Below are positions 1-6,310 of a stretch of DNA of 30,843 nucleotides, piece after piece. The first letter of the stretch is position 1, and each line of letters starts with the position of its first letter. The DNA lies in NCBI GenBank assembly GCA_946999425.1, contig CAMQDG010000011.1, positions 1-30,843 on the forward strand, given 5' to 3'. Both the position numbers and the translations under genes were made by a program. The stretch is from an uncultured Peptoniphilus sp. (GTDB lineage: Bacteria > Bacillota > Clostridia > Tissierellales > Peptoniphilaceae). The notes under the pieces were generated by a model. It was not told the DNA's origin, searched no databases, and saw nothing but the letters and a program-made list of their open reading frames with translations.

Positions 1-38
1 TACGCTTCACGTAAAGCATTTTGTTTTTAAAAATTTTC
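1..38. repeat. Copy of the ACGT-centred intergenic repeat
   Basis: The sequence holds GCTT-CACGTA-AAGC, a near-palindrome around ACGT, followed by a T/A-rich tail. The same block, with a few changes and one extra T, closes the window at 30805-30843, and weaker copies lie at 266-283 and 30130-30151. It is seen only in gene-free DNA. Function unknown. Confidence 0.7.
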
Positions 39-46
39 AATTGAAA

Positions 47-262
47 TTTTTTTCTGCATTTATTCTTTTTCATTTTTTATTTTACATAAATAACGCGAGG
101 GGGACTAATGGACTTGCGATTGTCCCTAACGTCCCCCTCGCGGCTCCCCCTCCTTACCCCTCGAAACGCTTTTTATTGGTGGAAAAGCTTACGCTTTTCT
201 TTCCTATTGTTTCTGTGGAGGTTGAATCTGTATTTATTCTCTTTCGTTTTTCTATTTTATTT
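47..262 (+). repeat. Long dispersed repeat, left copy (about 215 bp)
   Basis: This stretch aligns with 30367-30582 in the same orientation with only scattered mismatches (shift of 30,321 bases at the hairpin). It is far more GC-rich in its middle than the surrounding DNA. It contains a 12-bp-arm inverted repeat (94-142) and a second small hairpin (GAAAAGC-TTAC-GCTTTTC near 181-198). Short reading frames inside it encode similar basic, leucine/phenylalanine-rich peptides in both copies, but without a ribosome-binding site. I treat it as a non-coding dispersed element; no transposase or terminal duplication is visible. Confidence 0.75.
94..142. repeat. Strong hairpin inside the long repeat
   Basis: CGCGAGGGGGAC (94-105) pairs perfectly with GTCCCCCTCGCG (131-142). 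Inside the 25-base loop GGAC (110-113) can pair with GTCC (122-125). The same 12-bp arms recur at 30415-30463. No T-run follows, so it does not look like a simple terminator. Confidence 0.75.
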
Positions 263-265
263 CTA

Positions 266-283
266 TTTACGTGAAGCATTTTT
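266..283. repeat. Short repeat TTTACGTGAAGCAT
   Basis: A further partial copy of the ACGT-centred motif found at 1-22 and 30806-30827; it follows directly on the long repeat, suggesting a composite unit. Confidence 0.5.
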
Positions 284-306
284 ATTTTGTTTTTATGCAA
301 ATTAAA

Positions 307-346
307 AAAAGACTTTATAGGGTTTTATTTTCCTATAAAGTCTTTT
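307..346 (-). terminator. Terminator after superoxide reductase gene
   Basis: A 15-bp perfect stem (307-321 with 332-346) with a 10-base loop is followed on the minus strand by a T-run (304-310). It lies 10 bases beyond the stop codon of the superoxide reductase gene. The + strand also ends in TTTT, so it may work both ways. Confidence 0.85.
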
Positions 347-356
347 GTTTTAAGTT

Positions 357-710
357 TTAGATTTCTAATGAATTTTCCCAAAGTCCATGAATGTTGCAGT
401 AGCTTAGTGCATAAACTCTGCCTGCTTTTTCAGTTTTTATACATACATTTACTTCTGGTTTAGAGAAAATCTCTTCTTCTCCGTGAGCGCTAAATGTATA
501 TGATCCTACTTCTATTGGAAATTTTGCTCCTTCTGGTTGGAAAAATACTTTTATCCAGCCTATATGATGTTCAAGAGTATTAGGATGTTCTACTTCTTCT
601 CCTACAAGTGCATGAATTTTTAAGCAACCTTCTGCTTTTTCTACATGAAGTGCTGGTACGTGCTTTTCGTTTTTCCAATCTCCTGATTGTACGGTTTGTG
701 TTAATTTCAT
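357..710 (-). CDS. Superoxide reductase (desulfoferrodoxin / neelaredoxin type, one iron centre)
   Basis: Reduces superoxide to hydrogen peroxide without releasing oxygen, the usual superoxide defence of anaerobes; cytosolic. The 117-residue protein has the ligands expected for the Fe(His)4Cys centre: Glu15-x-His17, His42 and His48 in the HPNTLEHH segment, and Cys105-x-x-His108 (CNIHG). It lacks the N-terminal rubredoxin-like CxxC domain of two-iron desulfoferrodoxins, so it belongs to the short neelaredoxin class. The start is set at the ATG at 710 because GGGAGGT lies just upstream; a longer frame to 737 has no ribosome-binding site. It is a single-gene unit with its own terminator. Hydrogen peroxide formed here could be removed by the Tpx encoded at 17666-18166. 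Confidence 0.92.
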   Translation of the reverse strand: MKLTQTVQSGDWKNEKHVPALHVEKAEGCLKIHALVGEEVEHPNTLEHHIGWIKVFFQPEGAKFPIEVGSYTFSAHGEEEIFSKPEVNVCIKTEKAGRVYALSYCNIHGLWENSLEI

Positions 711-765
711 ATATTTACCTCCCAAATTTTTAACCAATATATATTTACCCTTATGTTTCTTTATT

Positions 766-784
766 ATTCACTTTTTTGGTGAAT
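766..784. other. Inverted repeat upstream of superoxide reductase
   Basis: ATTCAC (766-771) and GTGAAT (779-784) form a 6-bp inverted repeat with a 7-base spacer in the promoter region of the superoxide reductase gene. It could be an operator; it does not match PerR or Rex consensus convincingly and no T-run follows it. Confidence 0.3.
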
Positions 785-812
785 TTTATTTTTTTATTTT
801 TCCATTAAAAAA

Positions 813-830
813 CCGCAAGTTATTTTGCGG
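813..830 (-). terminator. Terminator after the 3D-domain gene
   Basis: CCGCAA (813-818) pairs with TTGCGG (825-830); on the minus strand the stem is extended by flanking A/T pairs and followed by TTTTTT. It starts about 10 bases past the stop codon of the cell-wall gene. Confidence 0.8.
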
Positions 831-840
831 CTTTTATAAA

Positions 841-1833
841 TTATTCAATTACATATACTTTTACATTTCTTCTTCCAAATCTGTTTGCTTGGGCGTTGGT
901 GCTGTAGAATAAGTCTATTCTTTTTCCTTTTATTGCTCCGCCTGTATCCTCTGCTACTGCATATCCGTAGGTTGGAAAACCGTCCATTGATTCAATGTAT
1001 AGTTTTGAGCCTAATGGTATTACTCTTGGGTCTACTGCTACTGCCCCTACTCTTGCACGGGTACCCATGGCGGTTCTTGAACCTGCTGTTGGATCATAGG
1101 CTGTTGCCTGCATTACATAAACTGCTTTTATTCTTTTACCTTCAAGTCCTTTTGCTTCAGGTTTTTTCGTGCCAACTTCTTTTATTTCGTCAATGGGTTC
1201 TTGGATTATTTGACTTTTTACAACTTCAACTTTTGAAGGAACTCCGTTTACATATGTTGTTTCAATGGTGTTTCTTTGAAGTCCTTTTACTCCTATTTGT
1301 ATAATGTTTACTTCTGATTCATATTTTTGATCATTTTTTTGTTCTTTGCTTTCAAAGTTTATTTCAACTTCTTCCTCTGTGCTTTTCTTTTCTATTCTGT
1401 CTATTTTAATTGTCATTCCTTGAGTTGCTTTTTCAGTAACTGAGGGACTTACTCTGTCAAATTCATTTAGGTCTATTCCTAAATCTCTAAGTACATCGCC
1501 TACGCTCTCTCCTTGAGCTTCAGTTATAAGAGTTTTGTTTCCGTCTTTTATTATATATGACTTGGGAGAAATAATTTTTATTTCCATATTTTCTTCTATT
1601 TCTGTATCCAAGTTCGGATTAACTAATTCTCTATTTTTTAATTCAATTTTTTCAGTTTTCAAAAATTCTTCTACTGTTTTTGAATATGTTACGATATTTT
1701 TTTTCTGTCCATTAATGTTAAGCACGACATTTTTTCCGAGAGCTGTTGAAAAACCCATTGTCACAATTGCTACAACAAATAGGGACAAGATTATAATTTT
1801 TCTAATTCTCCCGTTAATATTTCGTTCTTTCAT
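841..1833 (-). CDS. 3D/G5-domain cell-wall protein (YabE-like, probable peptidoglycan-cleaving enzyme)
   Basis: A 330-residue exported protein. A basic N-terminus and one hydrophobic segment (about residues 11-33) anchor or export it. Two DUF348-type repeats follow (about 34-140), then a G5-like region (about 150-228), and a C-terminal 3D domain (about 240-330). The three aspartates that name the 3D domain are visible in VAVDPRVIPLG, AEDTGG and RIDLF. In this family (YabE, YocH, Rpf-like proteins) the 3D domain resembles lytic transglycosylase MltA and acts on peptidoglycan. The start at 1833 follows GGAGG by 8 bases; an in-frame start at 1881 lies in the promoter. It is monocistronic, with a near-perfect promoter flanked by two WalR-type boxes (1858-1874, 1924-1940), which fits a cell-wall stress role. 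Confidence 0.88.
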   Translation of the reverse strand: MKERNINGRIRKIIILSLFVVAIVTMGFSTALGKNVVLNINGQKKNIVTYSKTVEEFLKTEKIELKNRELVNPNLDTEIEENMEIKIISPKSYIIKDGNKTLITEAQGESVGDVLRDLGIDLNEFDRVSPSVTEKATQGMTIKIDRIEKKSTEEEVEINFESKEQKNDQKYESEVNIIQIGVKGLQRNTIETTYVNGVPSKVEVVKSQIIQEPIDEIKEVGTKKPEAKGLEGKRIKAVYVMQATAYDPTAGSRTAMGTRARVGAVAVDPRVIPLGSKLYIESMDGFPTYGYAVAEDTGGAIKGKRIDLFYSTNAQANRFGRRNVKVYVIE

Positions 1834-1857
1834 AAAAAACCTCCAATTCTTATGAAA

Positions 1858-1874
1858 TGTTACTGTTTTGTAAC
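1858..1874 (+). promoter_or_regulatory. WalR (YycF)-type box, promoter-proximal
   Basis: TGTTAC-N5-TGTAAC matches the published WalR consensus TGTWAH-N5-TGTWAH at every position. It lies about 8-24 bases downstream of the predicted transcription start of the 3D-domain gene, read on the strand opposite to the gene. Confidence 0.6.
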
Positions 1875-1888
1875 TTTTCACAAATCTG

Positions 1889-1917
1889 AGTATAATTTAT
1901 AAAAGTCTAAATGTCAA
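1889..1917 (-). promoter_or_regulatory. Sigma-A promoter of the 3D-domain gene
   Basis: Minus strand: TTGACA (1912-1917), 17-base spacer, TATACT (1889-1894). The -35 box is consensus and the -10 differs by one base. Transcription would start near 1882. Confidence 0.85.
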
Positions 1918-1923
1918 ATTTTT

Positions 1924-1940
1924 TGTAACTTTTTTGTTAC
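1924..1940 (+). promoter_or_regulatory. WalR (YycF)-type box, upstream
   Basis: TGTAAC-N5-TGTTAC, again a full match to TGTWAH-N5-TGTWAH. It sits six bases upstream of the -35 box, 66 bases from the matching box at 1858-1874. Confidence 0.6.
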
Positions 1941-1962
1941 TATTATGAAATTCAATGAAATA

Positions 1963-2028
1963 CAGGCCTATATAAATTCAAAAAAACTTATTTTTATAAG
2001 TTAATTTTTTGAATTTTATATAAGCCTG
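1963..2028 (-). terminator. Long imperfect hairpin ending the rnh-mscL-Nudix operon
   Basis: A CAGGC...GCCTG-bounded inverted repeat (about 1963-1990 with 1997-2028) includes a long A/T stem with minor mismatches. It lies 36 bases beyond the Nudix stop codon. The base lacks a clean T-run on the minus strand, so termination is the likely but not certain role. Confidence 0.55.
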
Positions 2029-2064
2029 TTTAATAGTGATTTGTATTTATAATACTAAAGTTTA

Positions 2065-2709
2065 TTAAATTTCCTGAAGTCTTCGTGAAATTATATCTAA
2101 AAAATCTCTTAACATTTTTGCAGTAAAACCCCAGATTATTTCATCTTTGTAATGGTAAAATTCCACTATTTCTCCATATCTTTTAAATTTGTAATTTTCT
2201 CCGTTGGGAATTAATTCATAGGGAAAATCCGGACTTTTTGTTAGTTTTACGCTGGTTTTATAGGTAGCGGGAGGATTTTTTATAAAAAAGCTTAGGGGTG
2301 CTGTAAATAAATAAGCTACTTCATCTCTATTCGCTTTTATTTTATAAAATTCTTCATCAATAAGACCTATAAAAGTATAAATTACTTCCTTGTTGGGATT
2401 TACTAAAAAATTTCCCTGATTAAAAATTTTTATTTTATCTTTTTCTATTAAAAGTTCTTCGCAGGTTTCTCTTATTGCTGCTGCTTCTTCCTCTTCAAAG
2501 GCTTCAATCTTTCCTCCTGGAAAAGAAACTTCACCCGGTTGTGTTCTTAAAGAATCCGCTCTTCTTTCAAAAAGAACGTGTATTTCTCCATCCACCAATA
2601 TAAGAGGAATTAAAACTGAATATCTACTTTTTATATCAACGGGCAAAGGTTTGTGGCCTTTTATAAGCTCTTCTATTTTTTCTAAGTTTATATTATCTAA
2701 TTTATCCAT
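2065..2709 (-). CDS. Nudix hydrolase, CoA diphosphatase type
   Basis: Probably cleaves coenzyme A or acyl-CoA to 4'-phosphopantetheine and 3',5'-ADP. Over 214 residues two linked signatures are visible. The UPF0035/CoA motif reads as FERRADSLRTQPGEVSFPGG. The Nudix box starts in its last two residues: GG, E six residues later, then RETCEEL, matching GX5EX7REUXEEXGU. The start at 2709 overlaps the end of mscL by 8 bases and has no clear ribosome-binding site, so translation is probably coupled to mscL. It is the last gene of a four-gene operon (RNase H, dCMP deaminase, MscL, Nudix). The substrate is assigned from the motif only; other dinucleotide substrates are possible. Confidence 0.85.
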   Translation of the reverse strand: MDKLDNINLEKIEELIKGHKPLPVDIKSRYSVLIPLILVDGEIHVLFERRADSLRTQPGEVSFPGGKIEAFEEEEAAAIRETCEELLIEKDKIKIFNQGNFLVNPNKEVIYTFIGLIDEEFYKIKANRDEVAYLFTAPLSFFIKNPPATYKTSVKLTKSPDFPYELIPNGENYKFKRYGEIVEFYHYKDEIIWGFTAKMLRDFLDIISRRLQEI

Positions 2710-3151
2710 TTAATTCTGATGTGCAGTGAGGGCATCTTGTTGCCTCAACATTTATCTGACTCTTGCAATAAGGGCAGATTTTACTTGTTACTTTTTCTTC
2801 TTCCGGTTTTTTAAATTTATTTGTAAGCTTTGTCATTTCTCTTATTATTGTAAATATTACAAGAGAAATTATTAAAAAGTTGACCACATTTTGAATGAAA
2901 CTTCCATAAGCAAAGGTTGCAGTTGCTTCTTTTGCTGCTGCTAAAGTTGGATAGTCCTTTCCATCAAGGGCATAAAACATTTGGCTGAAGTCATTTCCTC
3001 CTGTTAATTTTCCAATAAGAGGCATCATTATATCATTTACAAGAGATGTTACTATACTTCCGAAAGCACCACCTATTATAACACCAATAGCCATGTCAAC
3101 TACATTTCCCCTTGAAATGAAAGCTTTAAAGTCATTTAAAAACTTTTTCAT
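2702..3151 (-). CDS. mscL: Large-conductance mechanosensitive channel with C-terminal zinc ribbon
   Basis: Forms the pentameric MscL pore that opens under membrane tension and prevents lysis on osmotic downshift. The N-terminal amphipathic helix and TM1 (NDFKAFISRGNVVDMAIGVI, about residues 6-25 and on) and TM2 (about 84-105) are typical. The N-terminal RGNVxDxAxGVIIGxAF signature is intact. After TM2 the protein does not end as usual but carries CPYC and CPHC pairs 14 residues apart (about 126-145), a zinc-ribbon tail in the cytoplasm. Total length is 149 residues, near the usual 130-150. The ribosome-binding site GGGAGG is strong. It precedes the Nudix gene with an 8-base overlap. Confidence 0.95.
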   Translation of the reverse strand: MKKFLNDFKAFISRGNVVDMAIGVIIGGAFGSIVTSLVNDIMMPLIGKLTGGNDFSQMFYALDGKDYPTLAAAKEATATFAYGSFIQNVVNFLIISLVIFTIIREMTKLTNKFKKPEEEKVTSKICPYCKSQINVEATRCPHCTSELNG

Positions 3152-3166
3152 CTTTATCCTCCCTTT

Positions 3167-3604
3167 TTAATCTTTCAAGCCTTCTTCCATTTTTACGAGT
3201 TTTATATTATTTTTTTCTATAAGCTCAAGGGCATATTGATCAACCCTATAAGCATTTAAATAATATATTTCTTTTATACCTGCCTGTAAAAGTGCCTTTG
3301 TACAATTTAAACATGGAAAATGAGTTACATAACACTTGCAATTTTTAACGGATATGCCCTCTTTGGCACAATATAAAAGGGCGTTCATTTCTGCATGAAT
3401 TGTTGCTATACAATGTCCATCACGCATAGTATGTCCTATTTCATCACAAGATGGATTGCCAGCTAAAGAACCATTATAGCCTGTGGATACAATTCTGTTG
3501 TCAGAATTCACAAGAACACACCCTACAAAAGCCCGGTCACAAGTTGATCTTTTCGCCACAAGTTTTGTTATGTCCATAAAATATTGATCCCAAGATTTTC
3601 TCAT
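3167..3604 (-). CDS. Deoxycytidylate (dCMP) deaminase
   Basis: Zinc enzyme converting dCMP to dUMP, feeding thymidylate synthesis; relatives include ComEB. The 145-residue protein has the deaminase catalytic pair: HAEMNAL (zinc His and proton-shuttle Glu) and FPCLNC (two zinc Cys). An N-terminal Cys and the CDEIGH segment match the extra structural zinc site of the dCMP deaminase family. The start codon at 3604 overlaps the RNase H stop as ATGA, so the two are translationally coupled. It is followed 15 bases later by mscL. Confidence 0.9.
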   Translation of the reverse strand: MRKSWDQYFMDITKLVAKRSTCDRAFVGCVLVNSDNRIVSTGYNGSLAGNPSCDEIGHTMRDGHCIATIHAEMNALLYCAKEGISVKNCKCYVTHFPCLNCTKALLQAGIKEIYYLNAYRVDQYALELIEKNNIKLVKMEEGLKD

Positions 3605-4203
3605 ATTGCCTCCTTTGCAAGCTTATCAACATATTCATTAAGCTCAATCCCCTTGTGGGACTTAACTTTAATAAAAACTACTTCTAAACTTTCTTTTATA
3701 TTATCATAAAAAACCTTATATTCCCTTGTAAGACTTTTATTGGTCTTCCAATTTCCAAGAGCCCAGTCTTCTATTCCCCTATAATCATAGTGAATATAAA
3801 TTTTATCTTTTTTAAGTTCTACTGCTCTTTTCATTGCAAGAATTGCTCCCTTTAATTCTCCTGCTACATTTCTAAAAGAAGCATCTTCATCGAAAAATCT
3901 TTTTGAATATTCTTCCTTAATTTTTCTATCTCTTAAATAAACTCCGTAAGAATAAGACTTATCCTCATCTCTATAAGAACCATCAACATAGGCAACAATT
4001 TCATTTTCTTTTAAATCTTCAAAAGATTTTAAAGAAACATCTTCTTTTAAATTTTCATGGGAACTATTTATAAAAGCCTGAGCCTCTTCTAAAGTTTTAA
4101 ACTTTTTATAAACTGCATTTTTAAATCCCATAATTTGTTCCTTGCACTGGTCCCAAGTTTTATAAATTCCTCTTTCTCTTCCCACTTTTACAGCGTAATA
4201 CAT
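3601..4203 (-). CDS. Ribonuclease H with N-terminal viroplasmin (hybrid-binding) domain
   Basis: Cleaves the RNA strand of RNA-DNA hybrids. The 200-residue protein begins with a viroplasmin/hybrid-binding domain (about residues 1-47: YYAVKVGRERGIYKTWDQCK), which binds duplex nucleic acid. The RNase H fold follows with all four catalytic acids: Asp in AYVDGSY, Glu in AGELKGA, Asp in HYDYRGI and Asp in NEYVDKLA. The start at 4203 is chosen because GAGGTGG precedes it; an upstream extension to 4278 encodes a hydrophobic stretch that overlaps the groEL terminator and is not credible. First gene of the operon. A TATAAT (minus strand, 4220-4225) just upstream lacks a clear -35. Confidence 0.9.
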   Translation of the reverse strand: MYYAVKVGRERGIYKTWDQCKEQIMGFKNAVYKKFKTLEEAQAFINSSHENLKEDVSLKSFEDLKENEIVAYVDGSYRDEDKSYSYGVYLRDRKIKEEYSKRFFDEDASFRNVAGELKGAILAMKRAVELKKDKIYIHYDYRGIEDWALGNWKTNKSLTREYKVFYDNIKESLEVVFIKVKSHKGIELNEYVDKLAKEAI

Positions 4204-4245
4204 TTTCCACCTCAAAAATATTATAACAAAAGACAAAAAATAAAA

Positions 4246-4269
4246 AAGGACGAGCTTTTTCTCGTCCTT
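4246..4269 (-). terminator. groESL terminator
   Basis: AAGGACGAG (4246-4254) pairs perfectly with CTCGTCCTT (4261-4269); on the minus strand it is followed by TTTTTTATTTTTT. It lies 22 bases past the groEL stop. Confidence 0.9.
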
Positions 4270-4291
4270 GATTATCATCTTATTTTGATTT

Positions 4292-5917
4292 TTACATCAT
4301 TCCAGGCATTCCTGCTCCACCCATAGGCATTTGTGGTGTGTCTTCTTTTATTATACCTACTGCTGCTTCTGTTGTTAGTATCATTGATGATACGCTTGCG
4401 GCATTTTGAAGAGCTGAACGGGTAACTTTTGTAGGATCTACTATTCCCGCTTTTATCATGTCAACATATTGACCTTTAAGGGCATCATAGCCGAATCCTT
4501 TTTCAAGAGATTTTACTTTTTCTACTATTACTGAACCTTCAAGTCCTGCGTTTTCTGCTATTTGTCTTAGGGGTTCTTCAAGGGCTCTTAAAATAATATT
4601 TACTCCTGTTTTTTCGTCCCCTTCTTTTTCTGCAAGTAATTTTTCAAGATTTTCAATACAGTCTATAAGAACTGTTCCACCTCCTGGTACAATTCCTTCT
4701 TCTACTGCTGCTCTTGTTGCTGAAAGGGCATCTTCTATTCTAAGTTTCTTTTCTTTTAGTTCAACTTCTGTTGCTGCACCTACATGGATTACTGCAACTC
4801 CACCTGATAATTTTGCAAGTCTTTCTTGTAATTTTTCCTTATCAAATTCAGAGTCTGTGCTTTCTATTTGAGATTTTATTTGGTTTATTCTTTCGTCAAT
4901 GTCTTTTTTATCTCCTGCACCATTTACAATAACTGTAAGCTCTTTTTCAACTCTTACTTTTGAAGCTGTTCCCAACATATCTATTGTTGCGTCTTTTAAG
5001 TCCATTGCAAGATCTGAAGAAATTACTGTTCCTTTTGTAAGAACTGCTATATCATCAAGCATTGCTTTTCTTCTGTCCCCATAGCCTGGAGCTTTTACTC
5101 CTACTATGTTTAAAGTTCCTCTTAATTTATTTAATACAAGAGTTGCTAAGGCTTCTCCTTCAATATCTTCTGCTATTACAAGAAGGCTCTTTCCTGATTG
5201 AAGAACTTTTTCAAGTAATGGAAGTAGGTCTTGAATGTTTGTAATCTTTTTATCTGTTATTAAGATATAGGGTTCGTCAAGGGCTGCTACCATTTTTTCA
5301 GAATCAGTTACCATGTAAGGTGAAAGATATCCTCTGTCAAATTGCATACCTTCTACTACTGCTAAGTCAGTGCCCATGGATTTTGATTCTTCTACTGTTA
5401 TAACTCCGTCACGTCCTACTTTTTCCATAGCTTCTGCTATTAAATCACCTATATTTTTATCTGCTGCTGAAACAGATGCTACTTGAGCTATACTTTCTTT
5501 TGTTTCAATAGGTTTTGAAAAGCCCTTTATTGTTTCTACAGTGGCATCTACTGCATCCTTAATTCCTTTTTGAAGAATCATTGGATTTGCTCCTGCTGCA
5601 AGGTTTCTCATTCCTTCTCTTATTATCCCTTGAGCAAGAAGAGTTGCTGTAGTTGTTCCGTCTCCTGCAACGTCATTTGTCTTTGTTGCAACTTCTTTTA
5701 AAAGTTGTGCTCCCATGTTTTCAAAGTTATCTTCAAGATCAATTTCTCTTGCTATACTTACACCATCATTTGTAATTAAAGGAGAGCCGAATTCTTTTCC
5801 TAAAATTACATTTCTTCCCTTGGGTCCAAGAGTAACTTTAACTGTATCTGCAAGTTTATTAATTCCTGAAATTAATCCATTTCTTGCGTCTTCTGCAAAT
5901 TTAATTTCTTTTGCCAT
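4292..5917 (-). CDS. groEL: Chaperonin GroEL (60 kDa)
   Basis: ATP-driven folding chamber that works with GroES in the cytosol. At 541 residues it is full length. It opens with AKEIKF and has the nucleotide-binding LGPKGRNV and the catalytic DGTTTAT segments near the N-terminus, the apical domain in the middle, and GGGT and a short GGM-type tail (ending GGAGMPGMM). The start at 5917 follows GGAGGT. It lies 14 bases behind groES in a two-gene operon under a CIRCE-controlled promoter, followed by a strong terminator. No odd features. Confidence 0.99.
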   Translation of the reverse strand: MAKEIKFAEDARNGLISGINKLADTVKVTLGPKGRNVILGKEFGSPLITNDGVSIAREIDLEDNFENMGAQLLKEVATKTNDVAGDGTTTATLLAQGIIREGMRNLAAGANPMILQKGIKDAVDATVETIKGFSKPIETKESIAQVASVSAADKNIGDLIAEAMEKVGRDGVITVEESKSMGTDLAVVEGMQFDRGYLSPYMVTDSEKMVAALDEPYILITDKKITNIQDLLPLLEKVLQSGKSLLVIAEDIEGEALATLVLNKLRGTLNIVGVKAPGYGDRRKAMLDDIAVLTKGTVISSDLAMDLKDATIDMLGTASKVRVEKELTVIVNGAGDKKDIDERINQIKSQIESTDSEFDKEKLQERLAKLSGGVAVIHVGAATEVELKEKKLRIEDALSATRAAVEEGIVPGGGTVLIDCIENLEKLLAEKEGDEKTGVNIILRALEEPLRQIAENAGLEGSVIVEKVKSLEKGFGYDALKGQYVDMIKAGIVDPTKVTRSALQNAASVSSMILTTEAAVGIIKEDTPQMPMGGAGMPGMM

Positions 5918-5931
5918 AAAAATTTACCTCC

Positions 5932-6213
5932 TTATTTTATAACTGCAAGTAAGTCTTGGTATTTTATTACTATATATTTTTCTTTTTCAAGTTCAACTTC
6001 AGTTCCTGCATATTTGGAAAATAAAACTTTATCTCCTACAGAAATTTGTCCCTTTGTCTTTTCGTCTTCTTCAACGTCTTTACCTATTGCAATAATTTCA
6101 GCAATATTTGTTTCTTCCTTTGCTGATGATGGCAATACTATCCCTGATGCTGTCTTTTCTTCTATTTCTATTTTTTTAATTACAACTTTTTCTCCTAAAG
6201 GTTTAAGTTCCAT
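5932..6213 (-). CDS. groES: Co-chaperonin GroES (10 kDa)
   Basis: Heptameric lid of the GroEL chamber. The 93-residue sequence shows the family pattern: LKPLGEKVVIKKIE at the start, the mobile loop with EEKTASGIVLPSSAKE (about residues 17-32), the VGDKVLFSKYAGTEV strand, and a C-terminal YIVIKYQDLLAVI. GGAGG lies 7 bases upstream of the ATG. First gene of groESL. Confidence 0.98.
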   Translation of the reverse strand: MELKPLGEKVVIKKIEIEEKTASGIVLPSSAKEETNIAEIIAIGKDVEEDEKTKGQISVGDKVLFSKYAGTEVELEKEKYIVIKYQDLLAVIK

Positions 6214-6245
6214 TTTATCCTCCTATAAAATTTTTCACAAAATTA

Positions 6246-6272
6246 TTAGCACTCATTTATCTCAAGTGCTAA
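6246..6272. promoter_or_regulatory. CIRCE element (HrcA operator)
   Basis: TTAGCACTC-N9-AAGTGCTAA matches the CIRCE consensus TTAGCACTC-N9-GAGTGCTAA except for one base. It lies directly downstream of the -10 box of the groES promoter, the classical position for HrcA repression. hrcA itself is not in the window. Confidence 0.95.
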
Positions 6273-6276
6273 TTGT

Positions 6277-6305
6277 ATTGTAATACATATATTTTATTTT
6301 TTCAA
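6277..6305 (-). promoter_or_regulatory. Sigma-A promoter of groESL
   Basis: Minus strand: TTGAAA (6300-6305), 17-base spacer, TACAAT (6277-6282). The transcript would begin inside the CIRCE element, as in other HrcA-controlled operons. Confidence 0.85.
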
Positions 6306-6310
6306 GTTTA

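Noticed and set aside
41..305. Two overlapping short frames in the left repeat
   Set aside because: No ribosome-binding site, low-complexity hydrophobic peptides, and the sequence is explained by the dispersed repeat.
885..1304. Leucine-rich frame on the + strand opposite the 3D-domain gene
   Set aside because: Antisense shadow of a gene with clear domains; no start signals.
4220..4225. Promoter for the RNase H operon
   Set aside because: TATAAT is present on the minus strand but no acceptable -35 lies at the right distance, and the start codon would be very close; left as a note only.
4899..5244. Two + strand frames opposite groEL
   Set aside because: Antisense to a highly conserved gene; composition is the mirror of groEL codons.
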